A stretch of 64,000 bases of DNA from G963677185 sp963677185 (GTDB lineage Bacteria; Bacillota; Syntrophomonadia; Syntrophomonadales; Syntrophomonadaceae), in assembly GCA_963677185.1 (NCBI GenBank), contig OY781889.1, forward strand, positions 1,426,001 through 1,490,000. Reading direction: 5' to 3'. The notes beneath the pieces are model-generated. The model had not been told where the DNA came from. It made no database searches and saw only the letters and a program-made list of their open reading frames with translations. The translations under genes were made by a program, and so were the position numbers. Shown one piece after another: positions 8,411 through 17,990 of the stretch (the first letter of the stretch is position 1; the number at the start of each line of letters is the position of its first letter).

Positions 8411-8464
8411 GCTACTATCATTCTACATCAGGTTTTCTGAAAAAGCGTCCGGAAAAAATCCGGT
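8411..8464 (-). promoter_or_regulatory. Candidate late promoter element A
   Basis: One of four copies (8411, 8771, 46581, 47141). Each has the small palindrome CCGGAAAAAATCCGG, then 24 bases to a TANANT hexamer (here TAGAAT on the minus strand, 8420-8425). No good -35 is visible, which fits an activator-dependent promoter. Confidence 0.55.
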
Positions 8465-8473
8465 TTTCAATGC

Positions 8474-8632
8474 TCAACGATATGGTTCTGCTAGCTTACC
8501 GTCCTTGCCTACAATGCCAGCGCGCTGTAGGTCTTTGATCGCAGTCTCTTTGCTTATAAGTACCTTGGCCAGGTGTTTTTCGACTGCGAGCCGATATTCC
8601 TCGACCGTTAACTCTTTCATGCTCTTTTTCAT
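8474..8632 (-). CDS. Small phage protein in the cargo slot, 52 aa
   Basis: ATG at 8632 behind GTAGGTGAGCATA; stop TGA at 8474. It is a basic, mostly helical peptide with an internal KELTVEEYRLAVEKHL helix and a C-terminal GIVGKDGKLAEPY ending. No family recognised. It lies between late cassettes B and A; fosX occupies the same position in the second prophage copy. Confidence 0.6.
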   Translation of the reverse strand: MKKSMKELTVEEYRLAVEKHLAKVLISKETAIKDLQRAGIVGKDGKLAEPYR

Positions 8633-8713
8633 TATGCTCACCTACCCTTGTCAACGTGAGTGTACCGGGTATTCCAGGTCTATTCAATCATAAACCAGGT
8701 TTCTTTCTTATGG

Positions 8714-8754
8714 AAAACAAAGAACCTTCGTCAGGATGGTACCTGGGAAGGTTC
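8714..8754 (-). terminator. Terminator of late cassette B
   Basis: Minus strand stem GAACCTTC/GAAGGTTC with a 17-base loop, followed by TTTGTTTT. It lies about 20 bases after the candidate -10 of cassette B. Confidence 0.7.
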
Positions 8755-8770
8755 CTCGCGCTTTTTCATA

Positions 8771-8820
8771 ATACTATTCTACACTGGTTTTCTGGAAAAG
8801 TCGTCCGGAAAAAATCCGGT
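8771..8820 (-). promoter_or_regulatory. Candidate late promoter element B
   Basis: Second copy of the element: CCGG palindrome, 24 bases, then TAGAAT (8776-8781) on the minus strand. It begins right after the stop of the late-activator gene. Confidence 0.55.
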
Positions 8821-8821
8821 C

Positions 8822-9274
8822 TCACTTTCCGAACAGGAGTAAGGACAGGCGGCCGACTGCTTTTTCCTTGCGATAGTAAACCTGGGAGCGTTCAATAGAC
8901 AGCTGGGTACCGATGCTCTGGACCGCTCCAGTTTTGGTTTCACTGGTCAGGAAGAAGGTCTCCAGGATATAGCGTTCCTCATCAGTCAGGGCATCCCAGG
9001 CCGGGCCGAACCATTCCATATACTCCAAGGCCTGGCGATATCGCTCCTTCAGGACATTGATCTCGTCAATGCAGGATGCCATTCGGTCCTCGCTGGCTTT
9101 GGGGTTTTGGACCCCGGGCATGCCATTTATAACCGCATTCTTGGGGTTTTCCATCTTGCTTTCCAGGGCATAGATCTCTTCATCGCTGTGCTCGATGATA
9201 TATTCCATGCTGCCGTAGTCCTTCAAAGCATCAATCGCTGCCGATTTCTTGTCCAGGTACTGCCACGCAATCAT
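8822..9274 (-). CDS. ArpU/RinA-like phage late transcription activator
   Basis: 150 residues. ATG at 9274 overlaps the upstream helicase stop (TAATG) behind AGGAGGTG, so the two are translationally coupled. The C-terminal half, WDALTDEERYILETFF...IGTQLSIERSQVYYRKEKA, is a sigma-region-4-like helix-turn-helix typical of ArpU/RinA proteins, which switch on phage packaging and structural genes. It is the last early gene before the late cassettes. A 27-codon remnant of a copy lies at 47193-47274. Confidence 0.8.
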   Translation of the reverse strand: MIAWQYLDKKSAAIDALKDYGSMEYIIEHSDEEIYALESKMENPKNAVINGMPGVQNPKASEDRMASCIDEINVLKERYRQALEYMEWFGPAWDALTDEERYILETFFLTSETKTGAVQSIGTQLSIERSQVYYRKEKAVGRLSLLLFGK

Positions 9275-10625
9275 TAAATCACCTCCTGCAGGTTGGCTCT
9301 GACTGCATCGATCAAAGCATTCTGGGTCTTGTCCTTGCGCTTGAGAGCCCGCATCACATCTTCATCAATAGTGTCCCGGGCAATCAGGTGATGGATAACC
9401 ACGGTATCATTCTGGCCCTGCCGCCACAGCCGGGCATTGGTTTGCAGGTAGAGTTCCAGGCTCCAGGTCAGCCCAAACCAGACCAGGGTGGAGCCGCCTG
9501 CCTGCAGATTGAGGCCATGCCCGGCGGAAGCGGGGTGAATCACTGCCAGAGGGATCTCGCCATCATTCCAGCGCCGGATGGAATCCGTGCTGTCCAGTTT
9601 CTCGGCGGGGAAGCGCTCCAGGATCCGCTGCAGGTCATGTTTGAACCAGTAGGCCACCAGCACCGGTTTGCCGTTGGCGGCTTCAATTACATCCTCCAGG
9701 GCATCCAGCTTGCGGGCGTGTACATGAACAACTGCTCCGCAATCATCATATACTGCGCCATTGGCCATCTGCAGGAGCTTGCCGGACAGGGCCGCAGCAT
9801 CACCGCATCAATCTCCCGGTCTTGCAGGGAAAGGACCAGTTCCCGCTTCATCGTCTGGTAATGAGCCATCTCCTGATCAGAGAGCCGGACTTCGATCTCA
9901 TTCATGACCAGCTCCGGCAGCTGGAGATATTCGGTGTTCTTCATGCTGATGGTGATGTCGGAAATCAAACGGTAAATGGTTTCTTCTGCTTCGGGCCGCG
10001 GTTTGTATGAAAACACCGTCTGCGGACCGCGCTTGTCCGGGACAAAATATGCATCCCGGAAGCGGGTGATATACCGCCCCAGCCGCTGCCCCATGTCCAG
10101 GATGCCGATTTCCGCCCACAGATCAATGAGGCCGTTGGAGGAGGGGGTTCCAGTGAGACCCACCATCCGCCGGACTCCCGGGCGGACCTTGCGCAGAGCT
10201 CTGAAGCGCTTGGAACCATGATCCTTGAAAGAACTCAACTCATCGATCACCACCATGTCGTAGTCGAAAGGCAGGCCGCTCCGATTCACCAGCCAGTCCA
10301 CATTTTCCCGGTTGATAAGGTAGACCTGGGCTCTTTGCAGCAAGGCCGCCTGACGCTGGGCCACACTGCCTATGGCGACCGAGCAGGACAGCCCTTGCAG
10401 GTGATCCCATTTGGCCATCTCCGCAGGCCATGTGTCTCTGGCTACCCGCAGCGGGGCAATGACCAGCACCTTACGGATCAGAAAGCTGTCCAGAGTCAGA
10501 TCAAATATGGCGGTCAGGGTAATGACACTCTTGCCCAGCCCCATTTCCAGAAGTATGGCTGCGACCGGATGCTCCAGGATAAACCGGGTGGCATAGTCCT
10601 GGTATTCATGGGCTTCATATCTCAT
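9274..10625 (-). pseudogene. SNF2-type phage helicase, frameshifted
   Basis: ATG at 10625 behind GGAGGGATGCTGG, overlapping the VRR-NUC stop. Helicase half 1 has Walker A MGLGKS near residue 30 and DELS near 125; half 2, in another frame, holds ARLWRQGQND and the C-terminal motifs. The remnant copy at 47263-47612 reads straight through the join, and has one more base between GGGCCGC and GCATCAATCTC than this gene has at about 9796-9806. So a one-base deletion (or sequencing error) here has split the gene. It should drive phage DNA replication with the neighbouring polymerase. Confidence 0.82.
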
Positions 10626-10902
10626 CCAGCATCCCTCCAATCTGCTCCTCACTGTCAATGACATACACCTTAAAGCCGAGCTTGCGAAGCATTCCATGCC
10701 TTAATGTCTGCAAAGGCCGCGGTTTGCAGCCCATCGCCTTTGCTTCCACAAAAGCCATTCTGCCACCGGGAAGCAGCACCAGGCGGTCTGGCATTCCATA
10801 AAATCCCGGGGAAGTGAACTTCAAAGCCAGGCCGCCGGACATCTTGACCGCCTTGACCAGCTTTTGTTCGATTTGTTTTTCGCTTATAGGATAGCCTGCC
10901 AC
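10615..10902 (-). CDS. VRR-NUC domain nuclease
   Basis: 95 residues, the usual size of stand-alone phage VRR-NUC proteins. The PD-(D/E)xK core reads GMPDRLVLL near residue 36 and AFVEAKAMG near 50. It probably cuts branched DNA during phage replication. It is coupled to the SNF2 helicase by overlapping reading frames, the standard pairing in Firmicute prophages. Confidence 0.9.
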   Translation of the reverse strand: MAGYPISEKQIEQKLVKAVKMSGGLALKFTSPGFYGMPDRLVLLPGGRMAFVEAKAMGCKPRPLQTLRHGMLRKLGFKVYVIDSEEQIGGMLDEI

Positions 10903-10924
10903 GATTTATTTACCTCCCGATCTG

Positions 10925-11232
10925 TTATTTATTGATGTTTGACTGGAACAGAACATCGCCGGGAACATGAGCCGGAACAGCTTTTGACCTCCGATAGATC
11001 AAGCGTTTCAAGCGATTGGTGTTCCAAGTGTTCCATGAAAACCTATAGACCCTTACGCGCGGGTTATGCGGGCGGTGATGCTATAGGTATTCCTAAAATC
11101 CAAATACCTCATTAGAGATTCCCGGAACACCTGGAACTGCACTTCATAAAATCCCTGCATTCCGAACTTGAAGCCTGTTCCAAACCCCTCTTTTTCCTGG
11201 AACAAAGCCGGAACGCCCGGAACATCTGCAGC
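10925..11232 (-). repeat. Non-coding spacer rich in GGAAC/GTTCC repeats
   Basis: A 330-base stretch between VapE and VRR-NUC without a convincing gene. It holds about a dozen GGAAC or GTTCC pentamers, many in CCGGGAACA or CCGGAAC context, on both strands. An open frame across part of it has no ribosome site. It may be a replication-origin or protein-binding region next to the replication initiator, but nothing proves this. Confidence 0.4.
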
Positions 11233-11233
11233 C

Positions 11234-13606
11234 TCAATCCCGCTTGCGCAGCCAGATGTTTTGCGGGCCATAGCCAGCCATGCGCATCTTCTTCTCCCCG
11301 CGCCGCCAGTCCGTCATTTTCTGCATGATGGCGGTAATTTCATAACTATCGCGGGTCTTGATATCTTCCCGATGTTTATTCAGACATTCGCACCAGATCT
11401 CGATATTGCTGACCATATGGCGCCGGTTGACTCCCCGGGGCCGGGTCGGATCCTGCTGATCCCGGATATAGTCGCGCCTGCGATAAATGTCCAGGCTATC
11501 CCAGTCCTCGGGCAGGAGCATATCCAGGTATTCGCGCACAAGGCCTTCCCGCTCATCGGATTCCATGGCTTCAGCCTGCTCGCTGACGGCCGCTTCAGCT
11601 TCCGCGCCTTCCAGATACAGTTTTTCTCCGTTTTCCCAGAAACGCTTGGCTTCCGCCCATATCTGGAGAACATCCTCATCAGTCACATCCCAGCCGCGCC
11701 GGACATTTTTGCCGCTGACCCGGACTGGCCAGAAACGGCGGTTGCCGGTAATATCCCGCAGAAAGCCCGCACTCTCGCTGTTGGTGCTGCCCACCACGAT
11801 GCACTGCCGGGGATGGCTTTCGGAAACATGCCCGTAGGCCGCCCGGTAATTATCGTCGCGGCGGGACAAGAAGGCTTTGACGTTGTTGACATCCGCTTTG
11901 CGGATCCCAGCGAGTTCGGGGATTTCAATGATCCAGAAGCCCTGTATCTTCTCCGGAGCATCCTTGCCTTTGCTCATATCCGCAAAGGTCAGGCTGTCCG
12001 AATACCATTCACCAGCCAGCTTGTCAAAGAAGGTGGATTTCCCCAGGCCGGTTTCGCCGTTGATGACCAGCATGTAATCGAATTTGATGCCAGGCCTATA
12101 GATGCGGGCCACCGCCGCGGCGAAAGTTTTTCGCGTCACAGCCCGGGTATAGGGGGTTTCCTCGGCTCCGAAATAGTCAACCATCAGGGTCTCCACCCGG
12201 AGAATGCCATCCCAGTCGGGCAGACTGTCAAGATACTCCCGAATGGGGTGAAAGGGGCGCGTTGCTGCAGCCGCGATCACCGCATGATTGGTTTTGGTGG
12301 GGGCATAGATCCCGAAATGATTCTGCAGGTATTCATACAGCTTGGCGCCGTCTGTCTCGGCCCATCCAGGTTTAAACCGCAGCCAGGGGATTTCTCCGCG
12401 CACATCCACACTGTTGCGGAGCTGGTTGAAAACGATGCCGGACAGGCGGGGATCATGATTCAGAATTCGCAGGTAGTTGCCGAAGTTGTCCTTCACTGCG
12501 CCGTTCCGGTCCAGTTCCAAACCCTTCTGCCAGTCCTCCTCAATAAATTCTCCTGCAGCCTGCGCCTGGCGCTCCCGGGCAAACTGCTCTTTCACCCGCT
12601 CATCCTTTACCGCCAGCTCAGTCATGGCCTTGAAGGAAGGCAGCCTGCCCGGTGGGGTATCCTCAGCAACCCGGTCATCCAGATCCCGGAAGCGGTGGAT
12701 GCGAACCAGGTCAAAGGCATTCAGCAGTCGGCCGCAGGCCGGATCGGTGGCATGATGGCTGTAGGCGAATTTGCTGTCATAGATCACCAGGCCTGCCGAT
12801 GAGTCAGCAGGGATATAGTCATAACGGCCATCCATGGCGCTGGGCTCGTAAACATCATGCAGAAAGGTTTCGATAGCATCCTCGATAGAATAGGCCCGGC
12901 AGAATGCGCCGACCACACCTTCCTTAACCAGGGGATCGGCCTGCTGCTTAATAGCGCGCTGGATCACTTCGGACTGCCGGGATGAAACCGGCCACTGGGA
13001 GGTATCCCGCCAATCGGCATACCTGGAAAGGTAGGCATCCGGATCCAGTGGCATGCCATGGTTTTCCGCAAAGACGAATTCTCCGTTTGACGGCGCGGAA
13101 GGCCAATACATCATGCGGTTGGCTTGGTAGGTGGAATCGTCAAATAGGTCCATCCCCAGCACATGAGCCAGCTGCCGCATCAGCGCGGGATACTCATCTT
13201 CGCTGACTTCACGGGCCAGAAGCACCGCCAGACGGAAACGGGGAGCTTCGGGGGTGTGCTTGTGGGTTGAATATATAAACCATTCGGTATCCGGCAGCCT
13301 TTCCTTCACCAGGGCCGGGAAATCCACATCAGTCGGAACGTGGTCGGCATCCAGCATGCCGATGTAGCGGTAAGTGACATGGCCGTTCTTGCGCAGTCCG
13401 CCTTTTAGATGGCCGCCGACGAAACCACCGCAGTCCTTGATGGCGTCCTGCCTAGATTTGGGCAGCCGGGGATATTCCTCCACCGTTTCGGTGGTGCGGA
13501 TGGGTGTATTGCAGCGCTGGGAGACGGTGCTCCAGTTGCTGTCGATGTTTTTATACTTCTTATCAGTTCGCCGGTCTGCGACCGCAATTTTAACCGGACA
13601 ATCCAT
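11234..13606 (-). CDS. VapE-family phage replication protein (primase-like plus SF3-like helicase)
   Basis: 790 residues; ATG at 13606 behind AGGAGGCTCTC. The N-terminal 200 residues look like a primase-like domain (RYIGMLDADH; FIYSTHKHTPEAPRFRL). The C-terminal VirE/VapE ATPase has Walker A NGETGLGKST near 517, EIPELAGIRK near 550 and an NRRFWPV segment near 630. It likely unwinds the phage origin and may prime synthesis. It lies between polymerase and VRR-NUC. Confidence 0.88.
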   Translation of the reverse strand: MDCPVKIAVADRRTDKKYKNIDSNWSTVSQRCNTPIRTTETVEEYPRLPKSRQDAIKDCGGFVGGHLKGGLRKNGHVTYRYIGMLDADHVPTDVDFPALVKERLPDTEWFIYSTHKHTPEAPRFRLAVLLAREVSEDEYPALMRQLAHVLGMDLFDDSTYQANRMMYWPSAPSNGEFVFAENHGMPLDPDAYLSRYADWRDTSQWPVSSRQSEVIQRAIKQQADPLVKEGVVGAFCRAYSIEDAIETFLHDVYEPSAMDGRYDYIPADSSAGLVIYDSKFAYSHHATDPACGRLLNAFDLVRIHRFRDLDDRVAEDTPPGRLPSFKAMTELAVKDERVKEQFARERQAQAAGEFIEEDWQKGLELDRNGAVKDNFGNYLRILNHDPRLSGIVFNQLRNSVDVRGEIPWLRFKPGWAETDGAKLYEYLQNHFGIYAPTKTNHAVIAAAATRPFHPIREYLDSLPDWDGILRVETLMVDYFGAEETPYTRAVTRKTFAAAVARIYRPGIKFDYMLVINGETGLGKSTFFDKLAGEWYSDSLTFADMSKGKDAPEKIQGFWIIEIPELAGIRKADVNNVKAFLSRRDDNYRAAYGHVSESHPRQCIVVGSTNSESAGFLRDITGNRRFWPVRVSGKNVRRGWDVTDEDVLQIWAEAKRFWENGEKLYLEGAEAEAAVSEQAEAMESDEREGLVREYLDMLLPEDWDSLDIYRRRDYIRDQQDPTRPRGVNRRHMVSNIEIWCECLNKHREDIKTRDSYEITAIMQKMTDWRRGEKKMRMAGYGPQNIWLRKRD

Positions 13607-13654
13607 GAGAGCCTCCTTTATGCGAAAATCCCGGGGACTCCGAGCCCCCGCAAC

Positions 13655-15589
13655 TCAATCCTTTTTGTAAAACGAGCATTCAAAGCCATCCGCACGCAGC
13701 AGCAATCCTGGTGCCCAGGGCGGGGTTTCACCCATGATGCAGCAAACCTCCTCCGCCGATGCCTGAAGGGGGGCTTCGATGACGATCTCATCATGCACAT
13801 GCATGACAATGCAGTAGCCCGCGCTGTCGATCCGGCGCATAGCCCAGCACAGGATATCCCGCGAGATGGCCTGGATAATGTTCTCCACAAACTTCGGCCC
13901 GTAGCTTTCAATGCGCTCCCACTTCTTGTTGGCACCAATGCCTTCATAGGTCACGGCTTCGCTCCCAAAGCGGTTCAGTCCCATCCGGGGCTTAACATAA
14001 CCGAGCTTTCTGCCGGACGGAAGGGTGATGAACAGCATCCCGCTGCGATATTCAAAGCGGATACCATGGCTCGCCGTCGTGGTTCGCTCCCTGACAGCCG
14101 TCTTGGTAGCCCGGTCCACATCCCACCAGAGCCTGACGATATTGGGATTGGCCAGGCGCCAGGCGGTAACCAGGGGCAGCAGTTCATCTTCGGACAACCC
14201 CATATCAAGGGCGCCCATGGCTTTCAATGCGCCTGCTGATCCGCCATAGCCAAGAGCCAGTTCGGCGATTTTGCCTTTCTGGCGGAGCGGACTTCCCCTG
14301 GTGATTTCCTCAATAGAAATGCGGAACATCTGCGCTGCCGAGGCCTCATAGATCTTTCCATGAGAGGCAAACACATCATTGCGCCAGGTTTCTCCCGCCA
14401 GCCAGGCGATAACCCGGGCTTCAATGGCGCTGAAATCCGCCACCAGGAACTTGCAGCCCGGTTTGGGGATAAAGGCAGTGCGGATGAGTTCAGACAAGAC
14501 TGAAGGCACCGATTCGTACAGCATTTCCAGCGCATCCGACTGTCCCGAAATAACGAGCTTGCGCGCCTGCTCCAAATCCGGCAGGTGGTTCTGGGGGAGG
14601 TTTTGCACCTGGATAAGCCGCCCGGCAAAGCGGCCGGTGCGGTTGGCGCCGTAGAATTGCAGCAGCCCCCGTGCTCGACCGTCAGAGCAGACCGCGTTGG
14701 CCATGGCAACGTATTTCTTCACACTGGACTTGGCCAGCTGCTGCCGAAGCTGCAGAACCTGGCCTAGATTACCAGGGGCGTCCTTGAGCAATTCCTTGAC
14801 CGCTGCTTTATCCAGAGATTTCGTTTCGAGGCCATGATCAGCCAGCCAGGCCTTCATTTGAAGCACTGAATTAGGATTTTCCAGGGCGGTTATTTTTTGC
14901 ATCAGCCGAGTCAATGTTTCCCGGGAGACTGAATCACAGCGAATCGCCTGGCTGACCAGCGCCATGTCCAGCATAATGCCGCGGTCGTTGATTTCCTGAT
15001 CCAGAATGTAGTTCTGCCACTCGTCATCAGGAACAGGAAAGCCTTGCAATTTGGCCATCAAGGCCATCTCCGTTTCCACGTCCCGAGCGTTGTAGACCCT
15101 GAACTGCTGCCACTTTTCTGGCGCATGGTGGGGAAGGTTGCGGCTGCGTCCATCATTGGTCTTGGTGGGCTTGCAGGGCATGCAGAAGTAGCGGATCAGG
15201 TCTTTGCCTTCACCCAGTTTCTGCTTTTCCGCGCCGCTGATCTGGGCGGCACCCTCCAGTGACAAGGGCAGACCGAGATAGGCAGCCCACACCATGGTGC
15301 AGCGCCAGGAATCAGGATGCAGCCACTGCCCTAGGTGCCAACCCAGGCATACCCGCTCAAACTGGGTATTGTGCGCCCATTTGATGACGGTTTTGTCAAA
15401 TAGAGCGCTACGGATTTCCTCGGGCAGTGTTTCGCCATTTACCAGGTCAATGACCTGGGCCGGTCCATCGTCAATGCTGAATCCGAACAATAGGATTTCA
15501 AAATCCGGCGATTCACTATAACGGTAAACGCCTGCTTTGGCCAGGTTGATGCTGCTGTAGGTTTCAATATCAATGAACAGATTCTTCAT
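13655..15589 (-). CDS. Phage family A DNA polymerase
   Basis: 644 residues. The N-terminal 3'-5' exonuclease starts with FIDIET (5-10). The polymerase domain has motif A DFSAIEARVIAW near 370, motif B RQKGKIAELALGYGG near 430 and motif C VMHVHDEIVIE near 610. Length and layout match phage PolA proteins that lack the 5' nuclease. It replicates phage DNA with VapE and the SNF2/VRR-NUC pair. Confidence 0.95.
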   Translation of the reverse strand: MKNLFIDIETYSSINLAKAGVYRYSESPDFEILLFGFSIDDGPAQVIDLVNGETLPEEIRSALFDKTVIKWAHNTQFERVCLGWHLGQWLHPDSWRCTMVWAAYLGLPLSLEGAAQISGAEKQKLGEGKDLIRYFCMPCKPTKTNDGRSRNLPHHAPEKWQQFRVYNARDVETEMALMAKLQGFPVPDDEWQNYILDQEINDRGIMLDMALVSQAIRCDSVSRETLTRLMQKITALENPNSVLQMKAWLADHGLETKSLDKAAVKELLKDAPGNLGQVLQLRQQLAKSSVKKYVAMANAVCSDGRARGLLQFYGANRTGRFAGRLIQVQNLPQNHLPDLEQARKLVISGQSDALEMLYESVPSVLSELIRTAFIPKPGCKFLVADFSAIEARVIAWLAGETWRNDVFASHGKIYEASAAQMFRISIEEITRGSPLRQKGKIAELALGYGGSAGALKAMGALDMGLSEDELLPLVTAWRLANPNIVRLWWDVDRATKTAVRERTTTASHGIRFEYRSGMLFITLPSGRKLGYVKPRMGLNRFGSEAVTYEGIGANKKWERIESYGPKFVENIIQAISRDILCWAMRRIDSAGYCIVMHVHDEIVIEAPLQASAEEVCCIMGETPPWAPGLLLRADGFECSFYKKD

Positions 15590-15654
15590 AAGCCCTCAAG
15601 CGAAAATAGGGCGGGGGAGAGGTTTGATCCCACCACCCAGTTTCCGTTCTTCCA

Positions 15655-16233
15655 TTACGAAAGGAAATCTTCGTCTACATCAGTAGCAAAGTCATCAGCG
15701 GCATTGGCTCTGCCACCAAGGGGTTCACCGTCACGGACTTTCTGGATATTGCCTAGACCGCAGGCGATACCTTTGTTGCCATTGGTATTAAAGGCGTAGA
15801 AATTGATGCTGACCCGGGCATAGACTCCGGAGTAAACCTCGGAGCGGTCCAGGATGGGATTGAGCTGCCGGTCCACGATCTGCGGAGCGGTATTGCTGTT
15901 GGCATTAACGAAGTAACTGTCAGCATAGGCCTCATCATCAGGACGGTCGATGTCGCCGTCCCGCAGAGGCAGTTTAAGCTGTGAACGGTTAGGGATCTTG
16001 CCGCCGAACTTGCCCTTACCTTCTTCGATTGCGGCACCCACGGCAGCGTTTATGGCGTCGAGGGTTTTGGTGTCGCTCTTGGGGATGATCAGGCTGACAC
16101 TGTACTTTTCGGCCCCGCCATTGATCGATTTGGGATCCCAGACATTGGCGTAAGACAGGCGGACAATGCCGGTGACCACCTTGGTAGGGTTCTTTACAGG
16201 ATTTTGGTTGACTCTATTTGCTGAATTAGCCAT
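15655..16233 (-). CDS. DUF2815-family phage ssDNA-binding-like protein
   Basis: About 192 residues; ATG at 16233 behind GGAGGTTTAACAAT, preferred over an upstream open frame without a ribosome site. The sequence GIVRLSYANVWDPKSI...GGAEKYSVSLIIPKSD near the start and SINFYAFN near 150 match DUF2815, thought to be an OB-fold single-strand DNA-binding protein. The acidic C-terminal tail (DVDEDFL) fits SSB-like partner binding. Confidence 0.85.
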   Translation of the reverse strand: MANSANRVNQNPVKNPTKVVTGIVRLSYANVWDPKSINGGAEKYSVSLIIPKSDTKTLDAINAAVGAAIEEGKGKFGGKIPNRSQLKLPLRDGDIDRPDDEAYADSYFVNANSNTAPQIVDRQLNPILDRSEVYSGVYARVSINFYAFNTNGNKGIACGLGNIQKVRDGEPLGGRANAADDFATDVDEDFLS

Positions 16234-16237
16234 ATTG

Positions 16238-17410
16238 TTAAACCTCCGTAAAATCGTTTTTTGCGCTGGATGTGCTGATTGCTGGACGCTTGTCCGAAAG
16301 GGGAACCAGGGTCGGCTTGCCCGGCGGCTTGATGACCAGGCCGCCCAGGATTTCATTGAAAGAGGCTTTGCCCATCAGTTTCTCCATCTCCGTAATGGTG
16401 ATGAGGCTCTGTTTGAAGATGTCGCGATATCCCGCCACCTTGGCCGCTTCCGCGACCTTCCCCTCATCGACAAATTTACGGTTGGAACGCCCTTCGACCA
16501 CCTTGAAGCCGGGCCACTCTTTGCCGTGGTTAATAGCGGCATCGGCTGCATAAGCTATAATCGTGGTAGCCCAATTGGTAAGGTCGTCGATCGAGGCCAG
16601 TATATTAGCGATTTCCTCATCTGACAGAACGGGCGGGAGGGCAAACTCATAGGAAGCAAGCTTCAGGTTTTCATCTGCCCTGGCCCGGCAATGCACTGAT
16701 GCCCGGCAGAAGCGGCACCAATCTCCAGGCTGATACTGGCCATCACCATTGAAGGCTAGTTCGGCAATGGGTTTTAGGACCTCATCCGCCCAGTGATACA
16801 TGCTTTCCTTGAACACGGTGTAGGTGCTGACATTGTCTCGGCGGGGCTGGTAAATGGTCATGGACACGGAACTGATGTCATAGATCCCGTCGAACAGCTC
16901 CAGGGCTCCCAAGGCGTATAGTTTCATCTGGGGATTGTCTTCTGCCTTTACCAAAACACCCTGGCCATACTTAAGATCAATAATGTGCAGGGTGCCGTCA
17001 GCAATAATCACGCAGTCGCCGGTGCCATAACCATCCGGAACATATCTGGAAAAGTCCAGACGCTGCTCGATCAGAACCAGGGGATCGCTGCAGGTGAACT
17101 TGGCCTGGGCAATGGCTTCAAGCACGAAATCCACATAGCCGTCGGTATAGCTGTCCATTTCATCACTGTCATATGGGGACACCGGTTTCCGGGATCGCAT
17201 CTTCATCGCCCGGCGCAGCTTGTGTTCCGCCAGGGTATGAGCGGCATTGCCTTCGGCAGCCGCGTCACTGGTCTTATTGTCAAACTCCCGCTCCAGCATG
17301 GCCGAAGGGGTGCAGTGCATCCAACGGTGGGCGCTGGAAGGGGACAGGATGGCATGGCCCAGGCCAGCTTTTCTTGTGCCTGCGGCACAATTCACCTTTT
17401 GTTTGCTCAT
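16238..17410 (-). CDS. DUF2800-family RecB-like nuclease
   Basis: 390 residues. ATG at 17410 overlaps the preceding stop (ATGA). Motifs are LSPSSAHRWMHC near 22, AAAEGNAAHTLAE near 50, GTGDCVIIADG near 130, HIIDLKYG near 142, and Cys residues near 235-245 (WCRFCRASVHC) plus the N-terminal Cys, as in Cas4/AddB-like iron-sulphur PD-(D/E)xK nucleases. It probably works with the adjacent SSB-like protein in recombination or replication. Confidence 0.85.
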   Translation of the reverse strand: MSKQKVNCAAGTRKAGLGHAILSPSSAHRWMHCTPSAMLEREFDNKTSDAAAEGNAAHTLAEHKLRRAMKMRSRKPVSPYDSDEMDSYTDGYVDFVLEAIAQAKFTCSDPLVLIEQRLDFSRYVPDGYGTGDCVIIADGTLHIIDLKYGQGVLVKAEDNPQMKLYALGALELFDGIYDISSVSMTIYQPRRDNVSTYTVFKESMYHWADEVLKPIAELAFNGDGQYQPGDWCRFCRASVHCRARADENLKLASYEFALPPVLSDEEIANILASIDDLTNWATTIIAYAADAAINHGKEWPGFKVVEGRSNRKFVDEGKVAEAAKVAGYRDIFKQSLITITEMEKLMGKASFNEILGGLVIKPPGKPTLVPLSDKRPAISTSSAKNDFTEV

Positions 17411-17715
17411 TTCAGTCCCTCCGCATCTTCCAGGAGGGTAGCGTACCTGGCGGGTTCGATTTCACTGAGCTTGGATGCGCCATGCTTTTCCAATAGTGAC
17501 CGCACTTCAGCAGTGAAGCCGTCATGACTCTTTTCCGCCAACACTGCCCGGACTTCCTCCAGCGTGACTGCTTTAACAGCTGGTGGTTCGGCAGGGGCGG
17601 GTGCCTGGGATTCGGGCGTTTCGTTGGCTTCTATGACCTCGGCAATCGCCCACAGACTGTCAGCCAGATTACGCAGGCTTGCGGCAGCATCCAGTAACAG
17701 CTTGATTTTGCTCAT
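17407..17715 (-). CDS. Conserved small phage protein, 102 aa
   Basis: ATG at 17715 behind GGAGACCCAGAAC. An N-terminal helix is followed by a Pro/Ala linker (40-50) and a C-terminal TLEEVRAVLAEKSHDGFTAE region of two or three helices, a SAP-like small fold seen in phage proteins upstream of DUF2800 genes. Function unknown. It overlaps both neighbours, showing tight coupling. Confidence 0.7.
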   Translation of the reverse strand: MSKIKLLLDAAASLRNLADSLWAIAEVIEANETPESQAPAPAEPPAVKAVTLEEVRAVLAEKSHDGFTAEVRSLLEKHGASKLSEIEPARYATLLEDAEGLK

Positions 17716-17911
17716 GTTCTGGGTCTCCTTCCTTGAGTTCTCTGATTTCCACTGTTTCGACCGACTCGCCAGGCGCGATGACGATCAGTCCTACCGGATC
17801 ACCCAGCAGCCAGTTCAATAACCGGCGGGGGATCTGTTGGGTTCCGCTGTGCACCACCGGGCTGCGGATCCCGTCTGGTCTGGTCACACTGATAGTGACC
17901 TTGTGTTTCAT
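17669..17911 (-). CDS. Small phage protein, 80 aa
   Basis: ATG at 17911 behind GAGGTGAAGGGCC. Residues 1-60 have a beta-rich pattern (KVTISVTRPDG, PVGLIVIAPGESVETVEI). It overlaps the next gene by 47 bases, more than usual, but the ribosome site and protein-like composition support it. No family recognised. Confidence 0.55.
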   Translation of the reverse strand: MKHKVTISVTRPDGIRSPVVHSGTQQIPRRLLNWLLGDPVGLIVIAPGESVETVEIRELKEGDPEHEQNQAVTGCCRKPA

Positions 17912-17990
17912 GGCCCTTCACCTCGCTTTCCGAAGGGAGGTTTAAATGCCCTTCAATGTATAAGCCACGGGAAAGGTCAATCCGAACCCC

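Noticed and set aside
11168..12802. A 544-codon plus-strand open frame
   Set aside because: It is the antisense shadow of VapE; the minus-strand frame has clear domains and a ribosome site, the plus frame has none.
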